Below are positions 33,213 to 45,375 of a stretch of 64,000 nt of DNA, piece after piece; positions within the stretch are counted from its first letter, which is position 1; each line of letters starts with the position of its first letter. The notes beneath the pieces are model-generated. The model was not told the origin of the DNA. It worked only from the letters and a program-made list of their open reading frames with translations, and did no database searches. Where the stretch lies: the NCBI GenBank assembly GCA_947683425.1, contig CANTUQ010000043.1:5899501-5963500 (forward strand). Direction: 5' to 3'. Made by a program: the position numbers and the translations under genes. The stretch is from Excoecaria cochinchinensis. Its lineage: Eukaryota; Streptophyta; Magnoliopsida; Malpighiales; Euphorbiaceae.

Positions 33213-35714
33213 TGTGACGCGCGCCGAACCGTGGAAGCACCTCGAACGGCCCGCTTTTAGGGCGATCGAGAGAGGTTCGTGAAAACTTGTAAGAAGTTAC
33301 AAGTGCGTATATTTTGGGCAACAAGGAGGTTTCTTAGAGTCGCCTCCCAATAGAACATTGGGAAGATTGTCTAGCCTCAGTGAGCCTAAGACAGCGCATA
33401 TGCATCCATTTTGGGCAAGCCAGAGATATTTTGGAGGCCCCACCCCAATAGAATATTGGGATGGTCCTCTAACCTCATAGAGCCTAGGACTATGCAAATT
33501 GGGCCTTTTTGGGCAATAAGAGATATTTTGGAGACTCCACCCCAATAAGACATTGAGATGGTCCTCTAACCGCGTTGAGCCTAAGACTAGAGATAGTTCG
33601 GGACTTCCCATTTATTCATACCTTGATTAAATTACAATTGAGTTTTGAATTTAAGATTTCATCCCTTTTCTCATTCATTTAAATGCAGTAATTTAATGCG
33701 CATGTCAATCACATAATGAAAGCGTTAAATAAAACAAGATTAAAACAAAGTAAATAAGAGTATAATAAATTACAATAAAACTAGGAGCGGAATACAACCC
33801 CCATTGTAAATAAAATATAAATCATACATAAAACGGGCTATTTATTAAGGATGAGGACATTGGTCATCGCATGCATGGTTAAAAAAATAATTTTAATGTG
33901 ACAATTTATTTTGGATGGAAAAAACTAGGACATTGGTCCCATCTTATTAGAAAAAGTTCCAAGTTTAATTAATAGAAATATTTTTGTGATTTTCTTTTTA
34001 GCATGCCTAAAATAAACAATTTTATTAGGAATTACATTTGACAAAATAAAATAAATACCAAATAAAGCAAATAATACAAATAATAAAAATAAATGATCAA
34101 ACCAAACAAGTCTCCTGGATCTACTTGTTTGCTAACGAGAATGTCCAAAAAGGGAAAATAGATATTGGAGTCAAGAACAAATACAAAAAAATTAATGTTC
34201 GCAATCAAATCAATTAAATCAGTTAAATATATAATAAATAATAAAATAAAATAAAATAAAATAAGATGGCATCAAAATGACAAATGAATTAAAATATTAA
34301 TCAATTAAAATAAATGAAAAAGCATGCATTATGAATGACAAATAAGTTAAATGACATGATGGAAACCAAGAACTCAACATATTAATATATTTATAAAACA
34401 TAAAGAACAATAATAATGAGAATAATAATGAAAAATAATAACAATAGTAATAATAATAATGATAATCATGATATAAATAGTAATGATAAATAAAAATGAT
34501 TAATCGCATGAATAAAAATGTAAAAAAAGTTAAATTTAATCTAAGATAATATAAAACAAATATATATACAATAAATATAAAGATCTACATGATGATTAAT
34601 TTAATATGAACAAAAACGAATAAAAGAAAAATAAAAATGAGGAATTGAGCCTAAAATGTTTACTCTCATAATTCGGATTCGATAGAGAGAAAAAAGATGA
34701 TTGATTTCCTTGCTTTGTTTTGCAAAATTAGAATTAAAGATGATAAAAATTAGAATTAAAGATGATAAAAATTAGAATTTTCTTCCAAAAAATAAATTGC
34801 AAAAAATATGAAATAAACTAAAAAAAATTCTTAACAATAAAGAATGAATTTCTTTGTCTAAAGAATGATTATTGATCAAAAAGTTATTTTTATTCTAAGA
34901 AGAGATAAAAAATAATGAAAATCCTCAAGAACAAAGAATGAATTTATTTGTCTCAAGAAAAAAATAATCAATTAGAAAAAGTAAATAAAAATATCTCAAG
35001 AACAAAAAATAATTTTTCTTTGTCTCAAGAATAAATATTCATGAAGAAATTAAACTTTTTAGTCTTGAAGAATTTTTATTTTTGAGGAGAAAACCTAAAA
35101 AATGTAGAGAGAATTTTTGAAGAAGAAGAAGAAGAAGAGAGGAACTGAAGAAGAAACCCTAAAAATGAATCTCCCTTTTTTTGTTTTATCTTTTTCTATT
35201 TATATCAAGAAAAAAAAAGGAAAAAATAATTAATTAAGGAAAAACTAATTAATTAATTCAAATATTATTTATATATATTTTAAAATGGAAAAAAACATGA
35301 AAAACCTTTAAAAATGGGATAGAAAATAAAATTTGGTTAAAAAATCCCAAAAAGAAACAAATTTGGGCCAAAAATCAGCATTTTCGGCGAAACAAGGGTG
35401 ACCGACGCCCGTCGGTGCGCGCGCTCGCCCATCTCAGCAGCGCGTGGAGCGACGCTCCGCGCGTCGCAGCACGCCGACGCGGTTGACATCCAATTTTTTT
35501 TTTAAATTTTCAAAATTAACTAAAAACACTATAATTTTTAAACTCCATTTTTCAAATTTAATTTTTAATACATTTTTAATTAATTTTTATTCTTATATTC
35601 TAAAATGCAAATTTGGCAAGAAAATCATCACTTTTAACCTTTTTGCCTGTGAACAGGCATCTTATCATTATTGGGTAACTCCGATCTGGACGGTCTCAGG
35701 ACCCGGTGTCTACA
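33213..35714 (-). repeat. T4 3' LTR (2502 bp, reversed)
   Basis: Minus-strand start TGTAGACACCGGGTCCTGAG (35714) and end GGTTCGGCGCGCGTCACA (33213) match T1-T3. A palindrome CCGACGCCCGTCGG is near 35402 and a minus TATA candidate TATAAATAG is at about 35197-35206. The U5 hairpin segment is triplicated: TTTTGGGCAA words at 33312, 33409 and 33507 mark units of about 98 bp. 34200-34560 is rich in AAT. Confidence 0.88.
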
Positions 35715-35829
35715 GTTGCCCCTAATTTTGGGAAAACTAGTGCACTAGTGCTTAGATGAGCCAAAATTCAGAGAAAAAGGAAAGAGATGCGGACCTGAGG
35801 CAGTCCCTTACCTTCCGTGGTGTGTTCAA
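35715..35829 (-). promoter_or_regulatory. T4 polypurine tract and conserved pre-LTR block
   Basis: The minus strand reads CCCAAAATTAGGGGCAAC directly before the LTR (35732-35715). Upstream are TCTGAATTTTGGCTCATC and CACTAGTGCACTAG, the same block as in T1 and T2. Confidence 0.85.
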
Positions 35830-35989
35830 GCTGGTGACCCCTCGCTGCCGAGTTGTAGTGTATTTCAGCACGACCCTTTTGACGATTCGTTTTGCCACCT
35901 TCATCCTACGGGCCTCGTCTCGGCCTGCACGATGCCTGACTGTCGTGAGAGGCAGTGTTATCCAACTGCAACCCAATCGCAAATTGTTC

Positions 35990-36576
35990 TATTGAATGTT
36001 CCCCGCTGGCCTCGTCTCTGCTCGTACGGTGTCTAAATGTCGTGAGAAATAATGTTCTCTAACTACTACCCAATTGCGATTTGTTCTATCGCCTGTGTCC
36101 CGCTAGCCTCATCTTGGCTTGCACGGTATCTGTGAGGTACAGTGTTCTCTAACTACAACTCTGTTGCGATTTGTTCTATCGCATGTGTCCCGCTGGCCTC
36201 ATCTCAGCTTGCACGGTGGTTGTGAGATGCATTGTTCTCTAACTACAACCCTGTTGCGATCTGTTCTATCGCATGTTTCCTGCTGGCCTCATCTCGGCTT
36301 GTATGGTGTCTGTGAGATGCAGTGTTCTCTATCTACAATTCTGTTGCGATCTGTTCTATCGCATGTGTCCCGCTGGCCTCATCTTGGCTTGTACGGTGTT
36401 TGTGGGATGCAGTGTTCTCTAACTGCAACCCTGTTGCGATCTGTTCTATCGCATGTGTCCCGCTAGCCTCATCTTAGCTTGCACGATTTCTAAGAGATGC
36501 AGTGTTCTCTAACTACAACCCTGTTGCGATCCGTTCTATCGCATGTGTCCCGCTCGCCTCATCTCAGCTTGCACGG
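35990..36576 (-). repeat. T4 tandem array, 90-bp unit, about six copies
   Basis: The word GCATGTGTCC recurs at exactly 90-base steps (36181, 36271, 36361, 36451, 36541), with a looser copy before. Because 90 is divisible by three, an accidental open frame runs along it. The array continues at 63082 beyond the T3 insertion. Confidence 0.92.
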
Positions 36577-36683
36577 TGTGACGCGCGCCGAACCTAGCAA
36601 AGGCCCTCTTGGAACCCGCTTTTAGGATTCGAGGGATTGGTTCGCATCTTTTTGATCTTGGGCGCCATGAGACAGCTAGGATG
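36577..36683 (-). repeat. T3 3' LTR, distal part
   Basis: The end of the LTR (plus strand TGTGACGCGCGCCGAACC onward) matches 60508-60610 of the T3 5' LTR. It is cut at the target GGATG by TRG; the rest resumes at 43142. Confidence 0.9.
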
Positions 36684-39207
36684 TGTAATAATCCAAAAAG
36701 GGCCTGGTCGGAATCCGCGTGGTAAGTCAGTTATTAAGGGTATTTTCATAATTTGTGTAAGAGGAAAATTTGGATAATAAGGAATTATTTGCTAAGAAAT
36801 TAATTAATTAAGTAATAAGTTAAGTGAAGGAAATATTATGATGTACTTGTAGTGTATGGTAGTAGGATGTAAGTGGGCTAAGAGATTTTATTGAGTTGCT
36901 TTTGTGCATGGTGCCTTGGATGAAAAGTGGTTTATAAGAAATTATATGGTGTGAGTTAAGTTTGGTGCCTTGGAGATATTTATGTAAGAGATGGTTGTGT
37001 GTGGTTTTGTGTATGGTGCCAAGAGGGAATAAGTCAAGATTGGTTGTGGGAACCAATAGGAGCATGCCAAGTGGAGTGTTAGGTGAGCAATTAAGGAAGA
37101 AAAGAAGTATGGTGAGAGGAAGAGAGAGGAAAGGCTGAAATGGGATAGCTTCCCGTGGAAGCTACCCATTCCCCCTCTTGTTCTCTCTTTCCCATCCTCT
37201 CTTCTCTCTCCTTTCTTCATTTGGCTGCTCTTCACTTTCACTTGTATGCTTCTTTGAGCCTTGAGTGGGATTTCTTAAAGTTTTGAGCTGAGTTCTTGAA
37301 GGTAAGTGCTTGGATTTGAGTTGGGTTTTCTCATCTCCTTCTTGTTCTTTGTTTTCTAGTTTTGAAGTGTGAGCTTTTGGGTTTGATTTAAGTGTGTTTT
37401 GATTGGGTTTTGTGCAAGAATCGGAAGAAGGAAGAAAGAGAAAGGGGAAAGAGAAGGTGAGATCATGAGAGGGCCCAAGTTGAAGCTGCAATTTCAGGTT
37501 TGGGAGCTGTGTTTGTCGATTATATTTTTCCCCTAATTTCCTCCTTGGATCAATTCTATTTTGTGATTGCATGTCATTATCAACCTTGAGTGCTTTGTTT
37601 GGATGAATGCATGTTTAGATTAAGTATGATTCTGAGTTAATTGTTAGTGATAAAATGGTGTTTGCATGTGTATTTGAAGAACATGAGCATTTAAGAAGAT
37701 CGAAGTTTGAGTTTGGTTTTGAGTGAATTCTTGATGAGTAGTGGTTGATTATTGTATAAAAATGTGTTTATGTGGCTTGACAATGATGCAGTGATGTACT
37801 AGAGGCTTGAGGTAAGTGTTTGTGCATGGTTGAATGAATGTATGAAGGATGTGTTGTGAAGAGAGTAGGAAAGTGCAGATCTGGGCAATTCTTGGTTCTG
37901 TCGCGATCGCGACAGAATGCGGATTGGTCCCTCGTGACTGGAGAGCCCTCTGTCATGACCACGACGTTGTCGTGAGCGTGACAGAGAGCTCGGTAGCCGA
38001 GTCCTCCACGCGAGCATGCTACCGAGCGTGCGCGCGAGGAGGAAGGAACTGGTCTCCGTCGCGACCGCGACATTGTCGCGAGCGCGATAGAGCTCGGTTG
38101 TGTGAGTCTGCCGAGCGTGCTTCGTCGCGAGCGCGCCTCCTAGCGCGAGCTCGCGATAGGGTGCCCCGTGCTCTGTCGCGAGCGCGACACTGTCGCGATC
38201 ACGATAGAGGCCCTTCCTTCCTGCCTGATTTTCTGAATGTGTTTCTTTTGTTCCACTTTGCACGGTTTCTCACTATTGCATGGTACATGATTGAGTTTAT
38301 GTCTTGTTGACCTTTTTATACTCGTGTCGTTGTAGTGAGTTATTTGATGTTAAAGTTTTGATTCAAGACTTGTGTAGTAAGTATGTGATTGAGAGTGAGT
38401 TGTCAAGCCTGAAGTGTCAAGGTAGTGGATAATTAAGCATGCTTAAGAAGGGTTTATGAGTACAGCTGTTCTGTCCGCCCCATTTGGACGAAGCGGTCGA
38501 CCTTCGAGATGGTCATCCTCCATGTAGTGATAAAATGTTTCGAGACTCCGGTCTCCAGCGCTACCTTCGGGTATAAAACTATTTTGAGGCTTCGGTCTCC
38601 CGTGCCATGTTCCCGTATCCTCCACCATTGAATTCAGGCTATTGTGTGAGTGTCTGGTATTAGTTTAGTGAAGTGTTTTGATTATTGCGTGATCCTGATT
38701 ATGATTATTGCTTCATGCTTTCTGTTTCAATTTTGATTTCATATAGTGACTCTTGAACTGTGCATATATTTCTGTTCTCTGGTATTTAGTGAATTATGTA
38801 TGTTAATGCATGTTAGTTTTGTATAGTGTTCTGTTGTTCTGTTTCCTCCCCACTAAGCATTATCGCTTAGCACGGGTTCTTGTCCCGTGTAGGTGACAGG
38901 ATTTTTGGGGGCTTGCTCGTATCGTGCATCTGCAGGTTGGCCATATAGAAGTAGAGTCTTTATTTTTGTCTCCTCCTGTAATTCTTCTTTGTATATGGAT
39001 TATGTATTATTTTTTTTGTAAAGGATTTAAGATGTAGTATTTTGGATATTGTACATAACTCTATATTTTGATTATATGAGATTTATGTTCTGCCTTTGTT
39101 ATTATGGTTAGTGAATGCTTCCGCTCAATATATATATGTTGTGAGTGAGCGTCGGGTAGCGCGTCTGCCGGCGCCCTTCCAACGGGGGCGACGGAGGGGG
39201 TGTTACA
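36684..39207 (+). repeat. TRG 5' LTR (2524 bp)
   Basis: It runs from TGTAATAATCCAAAAAGGGC to GGCGACGGAGGGGGTGTTACA. Compared with the 3' copy it shows scattered substitutions, several within the first 60 bases, so the insertion is clearly older than COP. It carries the CG-palindrome cluster described separately. Open frames inside it on the minus strand also occur in the 3' LTR and have no family match that I recognise. Confidence 0.9.
37890..38215. repeat. CG-palindrome cluster in the TRG 5' LTR
   Basis: There are about eight variants of TGTCGCGANCGCGACA. The first is a perfect 22-bp palindrome at 37896-37917 with core TGTCGCGATCGCGACA. Others lie near 37965-37985, 38057-38092, 38120-38160 and 38175-38210. 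The cluster is a GC-rich island in an AT-rich LTR. The 3' LTR has the matching cluster at about 41845-42140, with several units weakened. Confidence 0.8.
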
Positions 39208-39212
39208 GTTTG

Positions 39213-39227
39213 TGGTATCAGAGCGCC
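39213..39227 (+). promoter_or_regulatory. TRG primer binding site
   Basis: TGGTATCAGAGCGCC follows the LTR end by five bases. It has the TGGTATCAGAGC core complementary to plant initiator methionine tRNA. Confidence 0.88.
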
Positions 39228-39337
39228 GATTTAGGCGGTTCTGGTTGTCTCTGTTTGTTATGCGTCGAGTCTTTGCATGCGAGTCGGTTTTGTGTCGTGG
39301 CCTAATGCAAATGTGTCTTATCTTGTGTAGTGTCTAG

Positions 39338-40534
39338 ATGGAGTCTGATCCAAGTGAGAACGTGGGTGAGACGGTTGGTAGTGCAAGTGTAGTGAGAGGT
39401 GAGCAACCCGCTCCGCAGCGTCAGCAAGAAGAGGTTCCTGGTATGGATTTTGGTCATGAGAATCCGGTCTTAGTGCAAGGTTTGCTTCAGTTGGTAGAGA
39501 GGTTGACTGCTCCTAAGGCTCCGACTGAGTTGTTAAGAAAGAGAGGAGCAGAAGACTTTCATGGGACTGCTTTAGACTAATCTGATGTGGTCGAGTTCTG
39601 GCTTAAGAGGGTAGGTCAGATTTTGCAAGAGATTAGATGTCCAGCAGATCAGAGGGTGCTTTGTGCAGTGTCGTTGGTACAAGGGTCAGCATATGATTGG
39701 TGGCAGCTTGTGATGCGAAATCCACAGCGACCAGCCTAGTTGACTTGGAATTTCTTCAAGCAAGAATTTGAGCAGAAGTATGTGACAAAGGCATACCGGG
39801 AAGCCAAGTGGAGAGAGTTCATTAGTCTGAAGTAGAGGGGTATGACCGTGAGTGAGTACGAGAAGGAATTTAGCAGGTTGAGTAAGTATGTGCCTGAGCA
39901 GTTGTTGACGGATGAGTTTAGATGTAGGCACTTTCAAGAGGGATTGCGTGAGGTGATTAGAGGTACCTTGTCGGCAATTTCAGTCATGCAACCAGTGGGT
40001 TATTATCAGCTTGTGGCAGCGGCGATCAAGTTAGAGGAATCCGAATTGATCAAACAGAGAATCGAGAATAAGAGGAAAGCACCGGATGGTGGGATTGGAA
40101 GTGGTAAGAAGTCGAGAGGTGTCCCGAGTGGCCAAGGTGTGAAGAGTTCGGTTCCGGTACGTTCGGAAGTTGGGAGTGTAGCGCCACCCTCTAGTAAAGG
40201 AAGTGCGATCCCAGAGTGCGAGCATTGTCATAAGCGCCATTGGGGCGAGTGTAGAAGGATCTCTGGAGCGTGCTTCAGATGTGGCAGCCAAGAGCACATG
40301 GTAGCTAATTGTCCGGATCGACGAGAGTTTCAGGGTCAACCCGAGAGTAGAGCAAGTGGTCAAAGAGCGAGAGGAAATCAAAGTGCAAGAGGCAGTGGAC
40401 ATCCTCCGCAAGTGCCGTCAGAAACAGTGCAAAAGCCACCAACTGAAGAAGTGTATGCACGCCCACGAGTGTATACAATGATAGGAGAGGATGCAGCGGA
40501 TCAAGCAGGACCTTCCGGTAAGTTGTGTTTCTAG
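39338..40534 (+). pseudogene. TRG gag
   Basis: The frame is of 399 codons, with stops ending at 39580 (TAA), 39739 (TAG) and 39837 (TAG). The start is MESDPSENVGE. The capsid-like core reads EDFHGTALD, VEFWLKRVGQIL, WWQLVMRNPQ, then FFKQEFEQKYVTKAYREAKW and MTVSEYEKEFSRLSKY, typical of Ty3/gypsy chromovirus gag. A zinc knuckle CFRCGSQEHMVANC lies near 40270-40311. The frame ends without any protease or RT sequence. The product would package RNA if the stops were read or absent; as it stands it is broken. Confidence 0.87.
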
Positions 40535-40611
40535 CCTTTGTTAAATTCGGTTTTGAGTTTTGAGTTGTTGGATATAAGTGGTTAGCGGGGAAATTTCGAG
40601 GGCAAAATTTC

Positions 40612-40627
40612 TTTAAGGGGGAGTGAT
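40612..40627 (+). promoter_or_regulatory. TRG polypurine tract
   Basis: TTTAAGGGGGAGTGAT lies directly upstream of the 3' LTR start at 40628. Confidence 0.82.
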
Positions 40628-43136
40628 TGTAACAACCCAAAAAGGGCCTAGTCGGAATCCGCATGGTAAGTCGGTTATTAAGGGTATTTTCATAATTTGT
40701 GTAAGAGGAAAATTTAGATAATAAGGAATTATTTGCTAAGAAATTAATTAATTAAGTAATAAGTTAAGTGAAGGAAATGTTATGATGTGCTTGTAGTGTA
40801 TGGTAGTAGGATGTAAGTGGGCTAAGAGATTTTATTGAGTGGTTTTTGTGCATGGTGCCTTGGATGAAAAGTGGTTTATAAGAAATTATATGGTGTGAGT
40901 TAAGTTTGGTGCCTTGGAGATATTTATGTAAGAGATGGTTGTGTGTGGTTTTGTGTATGGTGCCAAGAGGGAATAAGTCAAGATTGGTTGTGGGAACCAA
41001 TAGGAGCATGCCAAGTGGAAGTGTTAGGTGAGCAATTAATGATGAAAAGAAGTGAGGTGAGAGGAGGAGAGAGGAAAGGCTGAAATGGGATAGCTTCCCG
41101 TGGAAGCTACCCATTCCCCCTCTTGTTCTCTCTTTCCCATCCTCTCTTCTCTCTCCTTTCTTCATTTGGCTGCTCTTCACTTTCTCTTGTGTGCTTCTTT
41201 GAGCCTTGAGTGGGATTTCATGAAGTTTTGAGCTGAGTTCTTGAAGGTAAGTGCTTGGATTTGAGTTGGGTTTTCTCATCTCCTTCTTGTTCTTTGTTTT
41301 CTGGTTTTGAAGTGTGAGCTTTTGGGTTTGACTTAAGTGTGTTTTGATTGGGTTTTGTGCAAGAATCGGAAGAAGGAAGAAAGAGAAAGGGGAAAGAGAA
41401 GGTGAGATCGTGAGAGGGCCCAAGTTGAAGCTGCAATTTCAGGTTTGGGAGTTGTGTTTGTGGATTATGTTTTTCCCCTAATTTCCTCCTTGGATCAATT
41501 CTATTTTGTGATTGCATGTCATTAGTAAGCTTGAGTGTTTTGTTTGGATGAATGCATGTTTAGATTAAGTATGATTCTGAGTTAATTGTTAGTGATAAAA
41601 TGGTGTTTGCATGTGTATTTGAAGAACATGAGCATTTAAGAAGATCGAAGTTTGAGTTTGGTTTTGAGTGAATTCTTGATGAGTAGTGGTTGATTATTGT
41701 ATAAAAATGTGTTTATGTGGCTTGACAATGATGCGGTGATGTACTAGAGGCTTGAGGTAAGTGTTTGTGCATAGTTGAATGAATGTATGAAGGATTGTGT
41801 TGTGAAGAGAGTAGGAAAGTACAGATCTGGGCAATTCTGGGTTCTGTTGCGACCGCGATAGAATGTGGATTGGTCCCTCGTGGCTGGAGAGCCCTCTGTC
41901 GCGGGCACGACAGAGAGCTCGGTAGCCGAGTCCTCCGCGCGAGCATGCTACCGAGCGTGCGTGCTAGGAGGAAGTAACTGGTCTCTGTCGCGACCGCGAC
42001 GTTATCTCGACCGCGACACAGCTCGGTTGTGTGAGTCTGCCGAGCGTGCTTCGTCGCGAGCGCACCTCCTGGCGCGAGCTCGCGATGGGGTGCCCCGTGC
42101 TCTGTCACGAGCGCGACACTATCGTGATCGCGATAGAGGCCCTTCCTGCCTGCCTGATTTTCTGAATGTGTTTCTTTTGTTCCACTTTGCACAGTTTCTC
42201 ACTATTGTATGGTACATGATTGAGTTTATGTCTTGTTTACCTTTTTATACTCGTGTCGTTGTAGTGAGTTATTTGATGTTAAAGTTTTGATTCGAGACTT
42301 GTGTAGTAAGTATGTGATTGAGAGTGAGTTGTCGAGCCTGATGTGTCAAGGTAGTGGATAATTAAGCATGCTTAAGAAGGGTTTGTGAGTACAGCTATTC
42401 TATCCACCCCGTTTGGGCGAAGCGGTCGACCTCCGAGATGGTCATCCTCCGTGTAGTGATAAAATGTTTTGAAACTCCGGTCTCCCGCGCTACCTTCGGG
42501 TATAAAACTGTTTTGAGGCTTCGGTCTCCCGTGCCGTGTTCCCGTATCCTCCACCATTGAATTCAGACTATTGTGTGAGTGTCTGGTATTGGTTTAGTGA
42601 AGTGTTTTGATTATTGCATGATCCTAATTATGATTAATTCTTCATGCTTTCTGTTTCAATTCTGATTTCATATAGTGACTCTTGAACTGTGCATATATTT
42701 CTGTTCTCTGGTATTTAGTGAATTCTGTATGTTAATGCATGTTAGCTTTGTATAGTGTTCTGTTGTTCTGTTTCCTCCCCACTAAGCGTTATCGCTTAGC
42801 ACAGGTTCTTGTCCCGTGTAGGTGATAGAATTTTTGGGGGCTCACTCGTGTCGTGCATCTGCAGGTCGGCCACATAGGAGTAGAGTCTTTATTTTTGTCT
42901 TCTCCTGTAATTCTTCTTTGTATATGGATTATGTATTATTTTTTTTGTGAAGGATTTAAGATGTAATATTTTGGATATTGTACATAACTCTATATTTTGA
43001 TTATATGAGATTTATTTTCTGCCTTTGTTATTATGGTTAGTTAATGCTTCCGCTCAATGTATGTATGTTGTGAGTGAGCGTCGAGTAGCGCGCCCGCTGG
43101 CACCCTTCCAACGGGGGCGGCGGAGGGGGTGTTACA
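40628..43136 (+). repeat. TRG 3' LTR (2509 bp)
   Basis: It runs from TGTAACAACCCAAAAAGGGC to GGCGGCGGAGGGGGTGTTACA and is collinear with the 5' LTR. The inverted ends TGTAAC and GTTACA are kept. Confidence 0.9.
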
Positions 43137-43141
43137 GGATG

Positions 43142-44581
43142 CTTCCTTACCAATAGAACATTGGAAAGGATCATCTAGGCTCATGGTGCCTTTAGGAACC
43201 TTTGAGGTATTTTGGAGTCGGCACCCAATTTACAAGAAATTGGGAAAGGTCTCTAACCTCTTATTGGCCTAGACCAAAGATTGATGTCCGGAACTTCCCT
43301 CTTATTTATGTTTTGGTTAATTATAAATGAGTCTTTAATTTTCCAAAATTATACCTCTCATCTCACACGATTGATGCATTTAATTAAAGTGCATTGCAAT
43401 CACTTAAAGAAAGTAAAGGAAAGATATAAATAAAGCAGTAAAGGAAAGTGATAAACACACCAAGCACACAATTACAAGAGAAATAGGGGCGAAATACAAC
43501 CCCAATAAAAGAAGATTTAAAAATGTAAATTGGGACGGAATACAATCCCAAAAGGGAATTAAATAATGTTGCCCCAAAATTAATTACATGGGCCCAAAAG
43601 TAAATGAATATAAATTTGAAACAATCAAACAAAATCAAAGATGAGAAATAAACATACATAAATCGGCACATTCGTTTGATTTAGGAACATTGGTTCCTTC
43701 GCACTTATTTGAAGTTTTAGAAACATTGGTTCCTTCGTACTTATTTGAAAAGGGGTCGAAGAGTTGTTTGATTGTTGGGTTGAAAACCGGGATGAGTGAT
43801 CCCATTTTGGAGAAAAAGAAACTCTTCGTTTTATTGTGATGTTTTACATTCCTTAGCTAAAACGCAGGTCATTGGTCCCAATTTTATTAGTGAAAATTTC
43901 AATTTAATTACAAAAATATTTTCGTGACTTTTCATCTCGCGTGCATAAATAAAATATTTATTGTACAAGTAAACACAACACAAAGAGAAGGAATAGGAAA
44001 GGTCTCACCAAACGACGCGGTCTCCTATGCGTGGTGACCTATTAGGGAGCTCACAGGAATGCCCACATAATGCGACTCGAATTAAGTTTCAGACAGAAAA
44101 TAATATTGAAAATATTAGTAATAATTCTAAACAAAATTAATCAAGTAAAAACAACATAAATATGGGACATATTTGTTTAGTATATAAATGATTTTCATGT
44201 AAAAGAAGTAAAATAAGCCATGTAAAGACCCAAAGTTAATGACAAAACAATAATAAAATTATAATAGCAATAATAACAATAGGATTATTATAGCAATAAT
44301 AATAACATGATCAAATAGTAATAATAACGAAAATAATAATAATAATGATAATAATAATAAAACAACGGTGAACATGATAATAACGATAATAATAATAATA
44401 ATAATAACAATAATAATAATGAAAATGAAGGCAACAAGAAAATCTTATTAGCAATAATAATAATAATAATAATAAGGAGAGCAACAGTGGGAAGACCACA
44501 CAAGCAAATCTATTCACAATAATGATAATAATAATAATAATAATAAGAATAGTAATAATAATTATAAACATAAACACAAAC

Positions 44582-44633
<52 letters not shown>

Positions 44634-45350
44634 AGAAGAAGAAGAAGAAGAAGAAGCCAACGGGAGTCACAAAAGAATCAAACTAAAACAAACAAATAAT
44701 ATATCTACAGTAATATTAATCACTTTAAAATGCTAAAAATAAATGATAGACATGGTAATAATAGCAAAAATAATAATATTAACAATAATAAATGATGAAC
44801 AAAAATAAATGAGAACGGTTCCAAAAATGTTTACCCTCAGAGATTGTAGATATGAGAAAAACGGTGTTTTGGTCCGTTCCCTTGTCGAATTTTGGTGATA
44901 AAACCGAAAATACTCAAGAAGAAATCTAAGTTTAAATAAGAAAAAACTTGAGAAAATATTTATGGTGGATGATTGAGTAAAGAAAATTAATTTTTCTTAC
45001 TTAAAACAAACCAAGGATGAAGTATTTTTTAGCGAAAAAATAAATTGGAACTTGAAAAAATGTTTTAGGATTTTTCTTTTGAAGAAGAAAAGAAAATGTT
45101 TGCCATTTTTTTTTGCTTGAGAGAAAACTCCAGAACCTTTCAAAGTGCCGCCCCCCTCTCAAATGAAGGTAAAAGTCCTTTTAATTTTCTGTCTTTCCAA
45201 AATGGAAAAAAGACAAAACTAATTTCTTAATTTTATTTTTTCAAAGACACCAAAAGAGTGAAAGAAACGGGAAAACAGACTGCAAATCGACATAGGAATT
45301 GCAGAAAACGACCACGAGAAAGCCAAAAAAAGGCCGCGGGTGGAACCCCA
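43142..45350 (-). repeat. T3 3' LTR, main part, truncated
   Basis: It is collinear with 60620-62790 of the T3 5' LTR. The minus-strand beginning of the LTR, about 280 bp, and the polypurine tract are missing. At about 45350 the sequence passes straight into text that normally lies upstream of the tract (GTGAGCCAAAATTC, 45376-45389). This is a deletion after or during insertion. Confidence 0.82.
44225..44655. repeat. AAT microsatellite in the T3 3' LTR
   Basis: This is a long imperfect AAT/ATA run ending in (GAA)n at 44630-44655. The 5' LTR has a matching run at 61716-62103 of different exact length, as expected for slippage after insertion. The poly-isoleucine open frames on the minus strand are by-products. 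Confidence 0.93.
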
Positions 45351-45375
45351 CGACGTGTGCCCCCAAGGTGCATAG

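Larger units (their letters stand above)
33213..36576 (-). mobile_element. T4: Tat-like element, 3' end portion, reversed
   Basis: On the minus strand the order is tandem array (36576 to about 35830), conserved block and polypurine tract, then the 3' LTR (35714 to 33213). The array is cut at 36576 by T3 and resumes at 63082. Joining the two edges restores one 90-bp unit exactly, which proves the interruption. Left flank CACAC (33208-33212) may be half of a target duplication. Confidence 0.85.
36684..43136 (+). mobile_element. TRG: gag-only LTR element (TR-GAG type)
   Basis: It is bounded by GGATG at 36679-36683 and 43137-43141. It has two LTRs of about 2.5 kb, an initiator-Met-type primer site and an internal region of only 1.42 kb that encodes gag and nothing else. 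Just before the 3' LTR the text AATTTCGAGGGCAAAATTTC..AAGGGGGAG resembles the pol end of Tekay/Del-type chromoviruses. The element therefore looks derived from one by loss of protease to integrase. It must rely on enzymes made elsewhere. Confidence 0.88.

Noticed and set aside
36119..36466. A 115-residue repeat protein
   Set aside because: The 90-bp tandem unit is divisible by three, so an open frame repeats by arithmetic. It lies in a non-coding 3' array.
37768..38310. Arginine-rich frames on both strands in the TRG LTRs
   Set aside because: They follow the CG-palindrome cluster and change between the two LTR copies.
44288..44670. Minus-strand open frames of isoleucine and tyrosine runs
   Set aside because: They are translations of the AAT microsatellite; the same occurs at 61709-62119.
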